NCBI GenBank assembly: GCA_964442345.1
Contig: CAYTZD010000031.1
Coordinates: 1-17,806, forward strand
Length of the DNA stretch: 17,806 nucleotides
Direction of reading: 5' to 3'
DNA from: Hippea sp964442345
GTDB taxonomy: Bacteria > Campylobacterota_A > Desulfurellia > Desulfurellales > Hippeaceae
Shown one piece after another: positions 1 through 8,035 of the stretch; the stretch's first letter is position 1; each line of letters starts with the position of its first letter. The translations under genes were made by a program, and so were the position numbers. The notes below the pieces were generated by a model that was not told the origin of the DNA, ran no database searches, and saw only the letters and a list, made by a program, of their open reading frames with translations.

Positions 1-3
1 CAT
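1..3 (-). CDS. Start codon of the next minus-strand gene, cut by the window edge
   Basis: Only the ATG (complement of bases 1-3) is inside the window. It is preceded on the minus strand by an ideal Shine-Dalgarno, AAGGAGG, which overlaps the hypE TAA stop, with a six-base spacer (CAAACG). This is strong evidence that another gene follows hypE within the same operon. In many operons of this kind the follower is hypA, hypB or a hydrogenase gene, but nothing of the product can be read here. Confidence 0.6.
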
Positions 4-14
4 CGTTTGCCTCC

Positions 15-983
15 TTAACAGATTCTTGGCATTTTATCAGAGATGGGCATTCTTAAAATTCTTTTTGACCCAAACGCAGTTTTTAGAACAACCTTGCCTT
101 TAAGTTCGTTTTTTACTTCTCCTATTATGGTTGCATTTCTGCCTTTTGGGTTGCTTCTTAATATCTCAATTGTTTTTTCTGCATCATTTTTGTCAACGAT
201 TATAACCATTTTGCCTTCATTTGCTGAATAATACGGCTCAATGCCTAAAATCTCAGATATTACTTTAACTTCTTCCCTTACAGGAATCAAACTTTCTTCT
301 ATCTCGAAACCGAAATCTTTACCGTAGCATAGCTCGTTTAGACACATGGCAAGGCCGCCGCGCGTTGGATCTCTCATCATCTTTATCCTTAGATCGCTTT
401 CAATAATTGGCAGAATCAGATCAACTAAATTTGATACATCACTTTTTAGCTTTGTATCAATACCTAAGTTCTCCCTTTCGTTTAAGATTGCAAAACCATG
501 ATCCCCTATGTATCCAGATACGATAACCTTATCGCCATCTTTTATGTCAGAGCCGTCAATTGCCCTTATTATTTTGCCTATGCCGGATGTGTTTATATAA
601 ACACCGTCGCATTTGCCGTTTTCAACGACTTTTGTATCGCCACAGACTATTTTTACATTGGCATCTTTGGCTTCTTTTCTCATCGAATCTGCTATCTTCT
701 TTAATTGTTCTATCTCAAAGCCCGATTCGATAATAAAGGCACTTGAGATGTAAAGTGGTTTTGCACCTACACATAAAAGATCGTTTACAGTTCCTGAGAC
801 CGCAAGTTTTCCTATATCTCCACCTTTAAAAAAGAGTGGTTTTATGGAGTGGGAATCCGTTGTAAAGGCTATATCGCCTAAGATTGCAGCATCAAGTGAG
901 TGTTCGGCTTTAAATACTTCTTCTATAAGTTCAAGCGTAAGTTTGCCGCCAGAGCCGTGATCAAGTGTTATCTTTTCATTCAC
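15..983 (-). CDS. hypE: HypE, carbamoyl-dehydratase of Ni-Fe hydrogenase maturation
   Basis: HypE receives a carbamoyl group from HypF on its C-terminal cysteine and dehydrates it with ATP to a thiocyanate, the source of the cyanide ligands of the Ni-Fe site; it acts in the cytoplasm. The protein has 322 residues, normal for the family. The N-terminal DHGSGGK motif (residues 8-14), the GDT and DPTRGG motifs typical of the PurM/HypE fold, and the obligatory C-terminal PRIC ending (Cys322) are all visible. The chosen start is GTG at 983. It overlaps the hypD stop by 8 nt, is preceded by GGGGGA at good spacing, and places the glycine-rich motif where the family has it. Starting further upstream would add about 20 unlikely residues encoded within hypD. 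The gene is last of hypC-hypD-hypE, with a further gene beginning just after it. Confidence 0.95.
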   Translation of the reverse strand: MNEKITLDHGSGGKLTLELIEEVFKAEHSLDAAILGDIAFTTDSHSIKPLFFKGGDIGKLAVSGTVNDLLCVGAKPLYISSAFIIESGFEIEQLKKIADSMRKEAKDANVKIVCGDTKVVENGKCDGVYINTSGIGKIIRAIDGSDIKDGDKVIVSGYIGDHGFAILNERENLGIDTKLKSDVSNLVDLILPIIESDLRIKMMRDPTRGGLAMCLNELCYGKDFGFEIEESLIPVREEVKVISEILGIEPYYSANEGKMVIIVDKNDAEKTIEILRSNPKGRNATIIGEVKNELKGKVVLKTAFGSKRILRMPISDKMPRIC

Positions 984-2067
984 CGTATCCCCCGTCGAAC
1001 CAGTTTTTGCATGTGCCTTCGTCTGATACCATGCAGGGACCAATTGGGTTTAAAGGTGTGCATCTTTTTGCAAACAGTGGGCATTCAATTGGAGTAATGT
1101 TGCCCAAAATTACATCACTGCATCTGCAACCCTTCTGATGCTCTATGTAGGAGTTAGAGTAGTTTATTGAGAATTGTTTCTTGGCGTCTAATCTTTCATA
1201 TTCATCTTTTAGTTCATATCCGCTTTCTTTGATTTCACCAAGTCCACGCCATATAGTATCAGTCAGATAAAAAACCTTGTTTAAAAACGCAAGTGCTTTC
1301 TTGTTGCCTTCGTATCTTACAACCCTATTGTATGAATTCTCTATCTTTGCTTCTTTGTTGTTTATTTGCTTTATTATCATCAAAACGGCAAGCATAACAT
1401 CAGCGGCTTCAAAACCTGCAGCAACAGATGGTATGAAAAATTCATCTGTGAAACGCTCATACGGTTTTAGGCCTGATATTGTTGATGCATGACCTGGTAG
1501 GATAAGTCCATCCATTGAGATTTTACCTGATTTTAAAAGCGCATATACGCCGTTTGGCGTGTATTTATGCACGCTGTAGATGAAGAAGTTGTTAGGTAGG
1601 GTTAATTCGGCTATTGCTGCAGCTGTTGGTGCTGCTGTTGTTTCAAATCCACAGGCAAAAAATATGCATGGCTTATTTGTCTCTTTTGCTATCTCGATAG
1701 CATCGAATATGCTGTATATCATCTGAATGTCTGCACCCATTGATTTTGCTTTGGAAAAAGAGAGCCTGCTTCCTGGAACTTTCAACATATCGCCGAATGT
1801 TAATATCTTTACATCTTCTTTTAAAGCAAGGTCTATTACTGCGTCTATATCTTTTGAGCTTGTAACACAAACAGGGCAGCCAGGCCCTGCTATTAAATTT
1901 ATATTCTCTGGCAATAAATCCCTTAATCCAAATCTGACAATAGAGTTTTCGTGTGTCCCACAAATGTGCATAATTTTTACTGTTTTTGAAAGCTTTGATG
2001 CTTCCTGTTTTATCGATAGCGCCAATCTCTTTACAATTTCTGGATTGTTGAATCTATCCAGATTCAA
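976..2067 (-). CDS. hypD: HypD, Fe-S scaffold for Fe(CN)2CO assembly
   Basis: HypD together with HypC carries the iron to which cyanide and CO ligands are added during Ni-Fe hydrogenase maturation. The 363-residue protein has all the diagnostic cysteines: CGTHE at 36-40, CPVC at 64-67, and the C-terminal cysteine cluster (GCRC, ECPLF, KRC, GPC, GTC) that binds the 4Fe-4S centre. The start is TTG at 2067, with GGAGA six to seven bases upstream. No ATG is available before the essential CGTHE motif except the one in MHICGTHE itself, which would leave the protein too short. The gene overlaps the end of hypC by 14 nt and the start of hypE by 8 nt, so translation of the three is probably coupled. 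Confidence 0.95.
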   Translation of the reverse strand: MNLDRFNNPEIVKRLALSIKQEASKLSKTVKIMHICGTHENSIVRFGLRDLLPENINLIAGPGCPVCVTSSKDIDAVIDLALKEDVKILTFGDMLKVPGSRLSFSKAKSMGADIQMIYSIFDAIEIAKETNKPCIFFACGFETTAAPTAAAIAELTLPNNFFIYSVHKYTPNGVYALLKSGKISMDGLILPGHASTISGLKPYERFTDEFFIPSVAAGFEAADVMLAVLMIIKQINNKEAKIENSYNRVVRYEGNKKALAFLNKVFYLTDTIWRGLGEIKESGYELKDEYERLDAKKQFSINYSNSYIEHQKGCRCSDVILGNITPIECPLFAKRCTPLNPIGPCMVSDEGTCKNWFDGGYGE

Positions 2068-2293
2068 TGCTGTCTCCTTCTAAAACCTGCTCAAGCAGTT
2101 TCATATTATCTATGGCTTCTTTTTCGTCTATCTTTTCTATTGCACATCCTGCGTGGACGATTACATAGTCTCCAACCTTTAAATCGTCAACCATGTGAAA
2201 GAAACAGTGCCTTTTTACGCCACCTGCTTCAACAACGCCGTTTTCTCCACCATCGTATATTTCTACAACCTTCATGGCTATGCCAAGGCACAT
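2054..2293 (-). CDS. hypC: HypC, hydrogenase maturation chaperone
   Basis: This 79-residue protein belongs to the HypC/HupF family. These small proteins bind the hydrogenase large subunit and, with HypD, deliver the iron-dicyanide-carbonyl group. It begins MCLGIAMKV, so the essential Cys2 is exposed once the initiator Met is removed, and it carries the family motif VGDYVIVHAGCAIEKI. The ATG is preceded by AAGGAG, which overlaps the stop of the upstream quinone oxidoreductase gene 12 nt away. The 3' end overlaps hypD. Length and motifs are complete. Confidence 0.95.
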   Translation of the reverse strand: MCLGIAMKVVEIYDGGENGVVEAGGVKRHCFFHMVDDLKVGDYVIVHAGCAIEKIDEKEAIDNMKLLEQVLEGDSIESG

Positions 2294-2305
2294 TCTACTC
2301 TCCTT

Positions 2306-3298
2306 TTAAGGTTCTTGAATCTTTAGAACGATTTTCCCGAAGTGTTTGTCTTCTTCCATCAATCTGTGCGCTTCTTTTACATCGTCTATCGGGATGACCT
2401 TTTCTATTATCGGCACTATTGTTCTGTCTGCAAACTTAGGCATCACATTTTCTCTGAATGCTTTGATTATCTCGCTTTTCTCTTCAACGGGTCTTGACCT
2501 TAATACAGAACCTATAATCTTGTGTCTTTTTACCATCACAAGACCTAAATTTATCTCTGCCTTTATGCCACTTATGACGCCTATGATTACAAGTCTTCCT
2601 GCGTATGCTAAGGATTTTATGTTTGGCATCAGATACTTTGCGCCAACATGGTCTAAAATTACATCAACGCCTCTTTTGTTTGTGTATTCCCTGACCATAT
2701 CTGAAAAATCGGGTGTCTCTTTGAAGTTTATAACCAAGTCTGCGCCTAACTCTTTTACCTTCTCTATCTTTTCGGGTGCTGCTGTTACGATGATTTTTAC
2801 ATCTTTTGTTAAGGCTCTTGTTATCTGAATAGCGGCTGTATTTACTCCACCACCGCCACCGTGAAAGATAGCATAGTTGTTATCCTTTAGCTCGCCCAAT
2901 AAGAATACATTTAGGTAGGCTGTTATGTATGATTCGCAAACACATGCAGCTTCTTCAAAACTCATGCTTTCTGGGATTGGTATTAAGTGATCTGCGTATG
3001 CAACGGCGTATTCTGCATATCCACCGCCACCAACAAGACTCATAACCCTATCGCCAACCTTCCATCCTTTAACATCTTCGCCTAATTCTTCTATTATACC
3101 TGCCACTTCAAGGCCAAGTATTTCGCTTTCTCCGGGTGGTGGTGGGTATTTGCCTTCTCTTTGAACAAGGTCTGGTCTGTTTATCGATGTTGCTATCACC
3201 CTTATTAAAACCTGATTGGGCTTTGGTTTTGGTTTTTCAACATCAACAACCTTCAATACATCGATCCCACCAAATCCATCACATACTACGGCTTTCAT
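2306..3298 (-). CDS. Zinc-less MDR-family NAD(P)H:quinone oxidoreductase (PIG3-like)
   Basis: This 330-residue medium-chain dehydrogenase/reductase lacks the zinc ligands of alcohol dehydrogenases and looks like the PIG3/quinone oxidoreductase group. Visible are the N-terminal MKAVV...GG start, the ATSINRPDLVQREGKYPPPPG stretch, GLEVAG, the GWKVGDRVMSLVGGGGYAEYA segment, and a glycine-rich Rossmann motif HGGGGGVNTAAIQ. Such enzymes reduce quinones or enones with NADPH in the cytoplasm; the true substrate here is unknown. The start ATG at 3298 is preceded by GGAGG, which abuts the assembly gap. It sits between hypF and hypC, 12 nt from hypC, so it is probably transcribed with the hydrogenase maturation genes although it is not a known maturation factor. 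Residues read across the N run are not part of it. Confidence 0.88.
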   Translation of the reverse strand: MKAVVCDGFGGIDVLKVVDVEKPKPKPNQVLIRVIATSINRPDLVQREGKYPPPPGESEILGLEVAGIIEELGEDVKGWKVGDRVMSLVGGGGYAEYAVAYADHLIPIPESMSFEEAACVCESYITAYLNVFLLGELKDNNYAIFHGGGGGVNTAAIQITRALTKDVKIIVTAAPEKIEKVKELGADLVINFKETPDFSDMVREYTNKRGVDVILDHVGAKYLMPNIKSLAYAGRLVIIGVISGIKAEINLGLVMVKRHKIIGSVLRSRPVEEKSEIIKAFRENVMPKFADRTIVPIIEKVIPIDDVKEAHRLMEEDKHFGKIVLKIQEP

Positions 3299-3309
3299 GG
3301 ACAACCTCC

Positions 3310-3409
3310 NNNNNNNNNNNNNNNNNNNNNNNNNNNNNNNNNNNNNNNNNNNNNNNNNNNNNNNNNNNNNNNNNNNNNNNNNNNNNNNNNNNNNNNNNNN
3401 NNNNNNNNN
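3310..3409. other. Assembly gap (100 N)
   Basis: This run of exactly 100 N separates the truncated 3' end of hypF from the Shine-Dalgarno of the quinone oxidoreductase gene. HypF proteins are usually about 750 residues and only 678 are visible, so roughly 70-90 codons plus any intergenic sequence are missing. The real gap is therefore probably longer than 100 nt. Confidence 0.97.
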
Positions 3410-5445
3410 TTTATACCTGTTTGTCTTGCAATATTCAATGTATTTCTGACGATAGCATCGCAAAATGTATTATGAAACATTCTGGCAAGTTCAGATTTTG
3501 GTCTTTTTTCAAAAGCTATTTGTTTGATTGTCTCTGAAAAGTCTATCTTAAAATCTTCTATATTGTAATCAAATCTCTCTTTTGTATCTGATTGTATTGC
3601 CGTATAAGTTAGATTTATGGCTGCTTCTGCTTCATAGTTGCTTATCTCTGATATGCCAATTAAAGCACTTACGATGTCAAACAGTCTTCCGGCAGAACTT
3701 GTTTTCGTTGTTTTTGCAAATTTTACAACCTTTGCAAACTCTTTGTATTTTTTGAATAGTCTATGCTCAAAAGCTTTCTCGCCAAACAGATTGAAAAGTA
3801 AAAGCATGGCAAGTCTGTAAGGCTCTTTTATTGCTTTGTCGCCAAATGCAAATGGCATGTATGAGATATGGCCGATTCTTTCTATTTTTTTATCTTTGAT
3901 AAAGAATTCACCACCCCAGATATAACCATCATCGCCATATCCTGTGCCGTCTAAGATGACACCAATTGCCGGTTCTTTAGCCTTATTTTCAAACAATACA
4001 CTTGCAAAATGGGCCTTGTGGTGTTGCACCTTTATCACATTTTCAAAATTCTCATCTGCATAATTGCTTGATAGGTAATCAGGATGTTTATCGCAGACGA
4101 CGATGTCAGGCTTGAAGTTAAAGAAATCCATAAAGTCTCTCACATTCCTTTTGAATCTTTCGTAATTTTCAAACTCTTCTAAGTTGCCTGTGTATTGGGA
4201 TAGGATAACCTTATTTTTAAGGCTTATTGCTATATTGTTTTTTAAATCGGCACCTAAAGCTAAAATGTTAGGCTTTGTTTTTAGGTTTAAATATAAAGGT
4301 GCATATCCGCGAGCAAGTCTAAAGATAACTGTTTTGTTGGAATTTACCATGACTATTGAATCTTCAATGGGTCTTATAATCCTTCTGTTGTTTGTTAGAA
4401 TATAGTCAACGCCTTTGAAATTTAAGGCATCTTTATCTTCGTATATCAGTGGTTTTTCTGTTAAATTTGCGCTTGTTGCTATGAGAAACTCAATCTCTGA
4501 GAAATAGAACAAAAGGATGTGAATAGGTGCATAAGGCAGCATAACGCCAAGATAAGGACTATTCAGCGTGGCATCTTTTAGAAATTCTAACTTTTTCTTT
4601 TTTAGTAAAACAATAGGCTTTATCTGGCTCTTTAGGAGCTTTTTCTCTTTTTCTGACACGAAGCAATGCTTCTCAACTGTTTCAATGTTTTTGACTATAA
4701 CGGCAAACGGTTTGTTTTCCCTAAATTTTATCCCTTTTAGTTTCTCTATTGCATCTTTATTTGAAGCATCGCATATCAGATGATAACCGCCTATGCCTTT
4801 AAGCAGGATAACGGCACCGTTTTTAAGCTTGCTGCAGGCTTCCTTTATGGCTTGTATGTTTTTTGAGATGATTTTTTTATCTTTAATGAGAAAATACTCA
4901 GGCCCACAGCTGTTGCAGGCTATAGGTTGAGCATGGAATCTTCTATCTGAAGGGTCTGAAAACTCTTTTTTGCATTCATTACACATCTTAAAATGTCTCA
5001 TTGTTGTTTTTTCTCTGTCGTATGGCGTTGATGTTATGATTGAAAATCGCGGGCCACAATTTGTGCAGTTTATAAAGGGATGCAAATATCTTCTGTTGTT
5101 TTCATCAAGTAATTCTTTAGCACATGCATCACATATTCCAAGATCCGGCGGAACAAATGCCGCACCTTCACTTTCGACTGATTCTTTTATAAAAAATTTA
5201 TCAAATGCCTTCTTGTTTATTTCGATTTGCTTTATATCTATTGAATCTATAGAAGCATTTGCAGGAGAATTATCCCTTATAAGTTTTTCAATCTCATTTT
5301 TTGTTAAATTGGCTTCAAGATAAACTTCAACGCCTTTTGATGAGTTCTTCACCCAACCACTAAATCCTTTAAAGGCTTTATACATAGATGGTCTAAAACC
5401 AACAGATTGAACCGTGCCAGTAATAAGAATCTTAAAGGCTTTCAT
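3410..5445 (-). CDS. hypF: HypF carbamoyltransferase, 3' end missing in gap
   Basis: HypF turns carbamoyl phosphate and ATP into carbamoyl-AMP and transfers the carbamoyl group to HypE. In order: an acylphosphatase domain (residues 1-90, with GTVQSVGFR, Arg18 and Asn34); paired zinc fingers with Cys105/108, 127/130, 155/158 and 177/180, matching the family spacing of 2-18-2-24-2-18-2; a YrdC-like domain (about 195-380); and a Kae1/O-carbamoyltransferase-like domain with HHKAH at 475-479 and a DGTGYGDDG motif. The frame runs open into the gap after residue 678, so the C-terminal piece carrying the usual GGVFQN-type motif is absent from the assembly. The start ATG overlaps the cbiO stop as ATGA, tying translation to the metal transporter. 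Confidence 0.95.
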
Positions 5446-6194
5446 AGAATACCCATAGGGTGTATTAGGTTGTTCTCTATGAGAATATTTTTATCGTCCA
5501 ATATAGATGTGTCGGAGATTTTTGCTATTTTATGGTCTGGGCTTATAATAACACACTTGTCGGCTAAAAGTTTTGCAAGTTTTATGTTGTGCGTAGCTAT
5601 GATAATGGTTTTGTTCTTTTCTTTTAAATGTTTTAAAAAATCAACCACCCACCACTGTGTTTTTGGATCAAGAGAAAATATTGGCTCATCTAAAATCCAT
5701 ACATCGGGATTAAGCGTATAGATGGAAGCTATAGCAACCTTCTTCTTCTCTCCTTCGCTTAGGTTAAAAGGGAATTTATCAAGTATGTCTGCTATACCCA
5801 TCTCTTCTGATACCTTAATTACTATCTCTTCAATCTTATCCTTAGAATAACCCATCTGAACAGGGGCAAAAGCCAGTTCATCTCTAACTGTCGGCAAAAA
5901 TAACTGCGTGTCTGGGTCTTGAAAAACAAAACCAACGCTTTTTCTAAAAAATTCGTTAAATTTCTCATCTTTTATGGCTTTTTTGTCTATTTTTCTGCCA
6001 AATGCAAAGAATTCACCATTATCCGGTAGAATTAGCATATCTATTATCTTAAGTAGTGTTGATTTACCCGATCCATTTGCGCCAAGTATCACGGTGCATG
6101 TTGATTTTTCTATCTCTAAGTTAATTCTTTCCAATGCCTTAAAGCGACTATGATAGGAATAACTTACATCTTTTAATACAAAAACGGATTCCAT
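5442..6194 (-). CDS. cbiO: CbiO/NikO-type ATPase of an ECF nickel/cobalt importer
   Basis: ATP-binding subunit of 250 residues that powers metal uptake at the inner face of the membrane. All ABC motifs are present: Walker A GANGSGKST (38-46), Q-loop FQDPDTQLF, signature LSEGEKKK, Walker B VWILDEP, D-loop SLDP and switch histidine in ATHN. The FQDPDTQ and LDEP segments are typical of energy-coupling-factor ATPases. The gene overlaps the end of cbiQ by 22 nt, and its TGA overlaps the hypF ATG (ATGA at 5442-5445). That junction is why nickel is the more likely substrate; sequence alone does not separate nickel from cobalt. Confidence 0.92.
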   Translation of the reverse strand: MESVFVLKDVSYSYHSRFKALERINLEIEKSTCTVILGANGSGKSTLLKIIDMLILPDNGEFFAFGRKIDKKAIKDEKFNEFFRKSVGFVFQDPDTQLFLPTVRDELAFAPVQMGYSKDKIEEIVIKVSEEMGIADILDKFPFNLSEGEKKKVAIASIYTLNPDVWILDEPIFSLDPKTQWWVVDFLKHLKEKNKTIIIATHNIKLAKLLADKCVIISPDHKIAKISDTSILDDKNILIENNLIHPMGIL

Positions 6195-6985
6195 ATAATA
6201 AAAGTAGTTAGTATTAATATGCCAATCCAGACAAGATCGAAGCTGTTTAGTTCTAATTTGTCGTTAAACAGTTGGCTTGTCTTTTCTGTGTATCCACGAG
6301 ATTGAAAGGCAAGGTAAATATTCTCTCCAGTCTGAATAGATCTATTCATAAACATGGCAGTTTTGCTTCCTAAGAATAGATAATCGCTTTTTACTGAAGG
6401 TTTTATCTCTCTGCTTACTTTGGCAAAATAGTTGTTTTCGATTAGTTTTAGTATGCTGAATATGTATCTATACCCTATAAGGAGAATCAGAATGCCGCTG
6501 TAGGGAACATAAAAGCTTCTTAATGCCGATATTAGCTTTGTCCACTTTGTTGTAAGCGGCAGAAGTATTGTTATGCCTACAGATGCAGATACCCTTAAAA
6601 CAAGCATTGTAGCTGTATTAATCCCTTGACTTGTAATACTTAATCCAAATAGAGAGAATATCTCATCACCCGGCGTTATAAAACTAAATATTGAAGGTAT
6701 GGCTATGATTAGGCTAAACAGTGGAATAAGAAGGAATCTTTTTAGAAAGAATGTTAATGGTATGCCTGAAAAAAGCGCAAATGCTAAAGCAAGAAAGCAA
6801 AAAAAGAGCAATTTTAATTGTGAATGTGTGATTGAGATGAGAATAAGGAGAAATAAACTGCCAATTAGCTTTATTCTTGCATCTACGCTTTGAAGGAAGC
6901 CGTCTTTTTGTGAGAATTCAGAATCAAAAATGATACGGTTTGCAGCAGTTGTAAGTTCTAAAATGGTTTTTCGTGTTGCTTTCAT
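6173..6985 (-). CDS. cbiQ: CbiQ/NikQ-type transmembrane coupling protein
   Basis: Membrane subunit of 270 residues linking the CbiM substrate-binding component to the CbiO ATPase. After a polar N-terminus with VDARIKL (the conserved D-x-R-x-K-L entry motif) come several hydrophobic helices at about 40-70, 80-105, 125-145, 160-180 and 250-268. The cytoplasmic coupling region ends with AFQSRGYTEK, the A-x-x-S-R-G signature that contacts the ATPase. The start ATG overlaps the preceding gene's TGA as ATGA (6982-6985), and the 3' end overlaps cbiO. Length is normal for the family. Confidence 0.9.
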   Translation of the reverse strand: MKATRKTILELTTAANRIIFDSEFSQKDGFLQSVDARIKLIGSLFLLILISITHSQLKLLFFCFLALAFALFSGIPLTFFLKRFLLIPLFSLIIAIPSIFSFITPGDEIFSLFGLSITSQGINTATMLVLRVSASVGITILLPLTTKWTKLISALRSFYVPYSGILILLIGYRYIFSILKLIENNYFAKVSREIKPSVKSDYLFLGSKTAMFMNRSIQTGENIYLAFQSRGYTEKTSQLFNDKLELNSFDLVWIGILILTTFIIWNPFLY

Positions 6986-7287
6986 CTATTCTTTGTAATT
7001 ATTTTACCAGCTATATAGAAAAAGGCTATAATAAGTAGAGATCCTATAATGGCAGATAGCATGTAGCCTATCGTGTCGCTTGTGCCTTTAACTGTATAAT
7101 CTGCAAATGGTGCATTCCATAAATCTGAGAATTTCTTTAATCCTTCGGGTGCATATCCAATCATCTTTGATATGGTTTCTGAAGACCATTCGCCCCATGC
7201 ATCACCTTCTGGTAGAAGGCCAAGTGGACTTAATACTGCAAGAAGACCCAATAAAAAAAGCAATTTTTTATAAAGTTGCACTGTCAT
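6982..7287 (-). CDS. Small CbiN/NikN-like membrane subunit with a PDGLE-type motif
   Basis: This 101-residue protein has two predicted membrane helices (about 6-24 and 74-96) and, right after the first, the segment SPLGLLPEGDAWGEW. That resembles the PDGLE domain found in, or beside, CbiM/NikM proteins of nickel/cobalt ECF importers, where it plays the role of the small CbiN/NikN subunit needed for metal loading. It starts at an ATG with a GGAGA ribosome-binding site, overlaps the cbiM 3' end by 20 nt and is coupled to cbiQ by ATGA. It does not look like the classic enteric CbiN sequence, so the role is inferred from the motif, topology and position between cbiM and cbiQ. Confidence 0.8.
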   Translation of the reverse strand: MTVQLYKKLLFLLGLLAVLSPLGLLPEGDAWGEWSSETISKMIGYAPEGLKKFSDLWNAPFADYTVKGTSDTIGYMLSAIIGSLLIIAFFYIAGKIITKNR

Positions 7288-7945
7288 GGTTCTCCTTAAC
7301 TAAATAAAGATTCTTTTGTATGAAGACAAACACTAAAGCTGTAAATACGGCTTCTGCAAAGCCTGCCACTGTTAGGTGTGCTATCATCATAGCAGGTATA
7401 GTTTTTGATAAAGGATAAGGGCAATATAACGGGACACCATCTGCCGTATGAAACAGAATTGGTTGAATACCCAACTCGACGGCATCCAAAAAAGCTGCAA
7501 CATTTATTCCGATATATCCTGCCACTGCTGCGGCAATCCACTTGTTTTTTACCCTTTTTGCCAATAATTTGTAAACGAGATACCCTGAAAACGGCAGCGC
7601 AATTGCCATATTAAACAGATTTGCGCCGTAGGCTAATATGCCGCCATCTCCAAAAAACACCGCCTGAATCAGTAAAGCACCCGCAATGCCAAGCACAGCT
7701 TCCCAGACACCAACTGTTATTGCTATCAATGTTCCACCTATAGCATGCGCTGTTGTTCCACCCGGCACAGGAATATTAAACATCATTATAATGAACGAGA
7801 ATGCGCTTAAAATGCCAAGCAGCGGAATTGTTTTTGAATTTAGTCTTCTTGAAACCTTTTTTGTTGCTATTATAAGTGTAGGTATAGATACTGCATACAT
7901 AGCCACACATGTTTGTGGGCTTAGGTATCCATCAGGGATGTGCAA
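7268..7945 (-). CDS. cbiM: CbiM/NikM-type metal-binding membrane component, TTG start
   Basis: Substrate-specificity component of the ECF importer, 225 residues with about six to seven hydrophobic helices. The family N-terminus HIPDGYLSP is present. In this family the initiator Met amine and His2 form part of the metal site, so the protein should begin M-H-I-P-D-G. The codon directly before His is TTG (7943-7945), preceded by AAGGTGGT, a near-consensus ribosome-binding site. I therefore start there and not at the upstream ATG (7972) or TTG (8005), which would add 9 or 20 residues and bury the metal ligand. The other family motifs GGTTAHAIGGT and FGDGGILAYGANLFNMA are visible. It heads cbiM-cbiN-cbiQ-cbiO-hypF. 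Confidence 0.9.
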   Translation of the reverse strand: MHIPDGYLSPQTCVAMYAVSIPTLIIATKKVSRRLNSKTIPLLGILSAFSFIIMMFNIPVPGGTTAHAIGGTLIAITVGVWEAVLGIAGALLIQAVFFGDGGILAYGANLFNMAIALPFSGYLVYKLLAKRVKNKWIAAAVAGYIGINVAAFLDAVELGIQPILFHTADGVPLYCPYPLSKTIPAMMIAHLTVAGFAEAVFTALVFVFIQKNLYLVKENHDSATL

Positions 7946-8005
7946 AATACCACCTTGTTGTTCATATTCCATGCATCTTTTATCATTTGTTTGGTGTTTT
8001 TTCAA

Positions 8006-8035
8006 GTTATCTGTTTATGAAGTATTCTTCGTCAA
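8006..8035 (-). promoter_or_regulatory. Possible internal promoter for the metal-importer/hyp block
   Basis: On the minus strand, inside the last codons of the diguanylate cyclase gene, TTGACG (8030-8035) is followed after 18 nt by GATAAC (8006-8011). This is a fair sigma-70-like match. Transcription would start near 7999, giving a leader of about 55 nt to the TTG start of cbiM and leaving the more distal TTG at 8005 outside the transcript. The match is by eye and could be chance. Confidence 0.35.

Noticed and set aside
1727..2083. Open frame antisense to hypD (118 codons)
   Set aside because: Complementary to the conserved CPVC/CGTHE region of hypD; it has no family resemblance and is explained as a shadow of the real gene.
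2306..3463. Reading the quinone oxidoreductase as continuing through the N run
   Set aside because: The N run breaks the sequence. The ATG at 3298 has its own GGAGG site and matches the family N-terminus, so the upstream part is artificial. The same applies to the frames crossing the other two gaps.
7946..8006. NikR operator or nickel/cobalt/cobalamin riboswitch ahead of cbiM
   Set aside because: The 61-nt interval has no GTATGA/TCATAC pair and is too short and unstructured for a known metal or cobalamin riboswitch.
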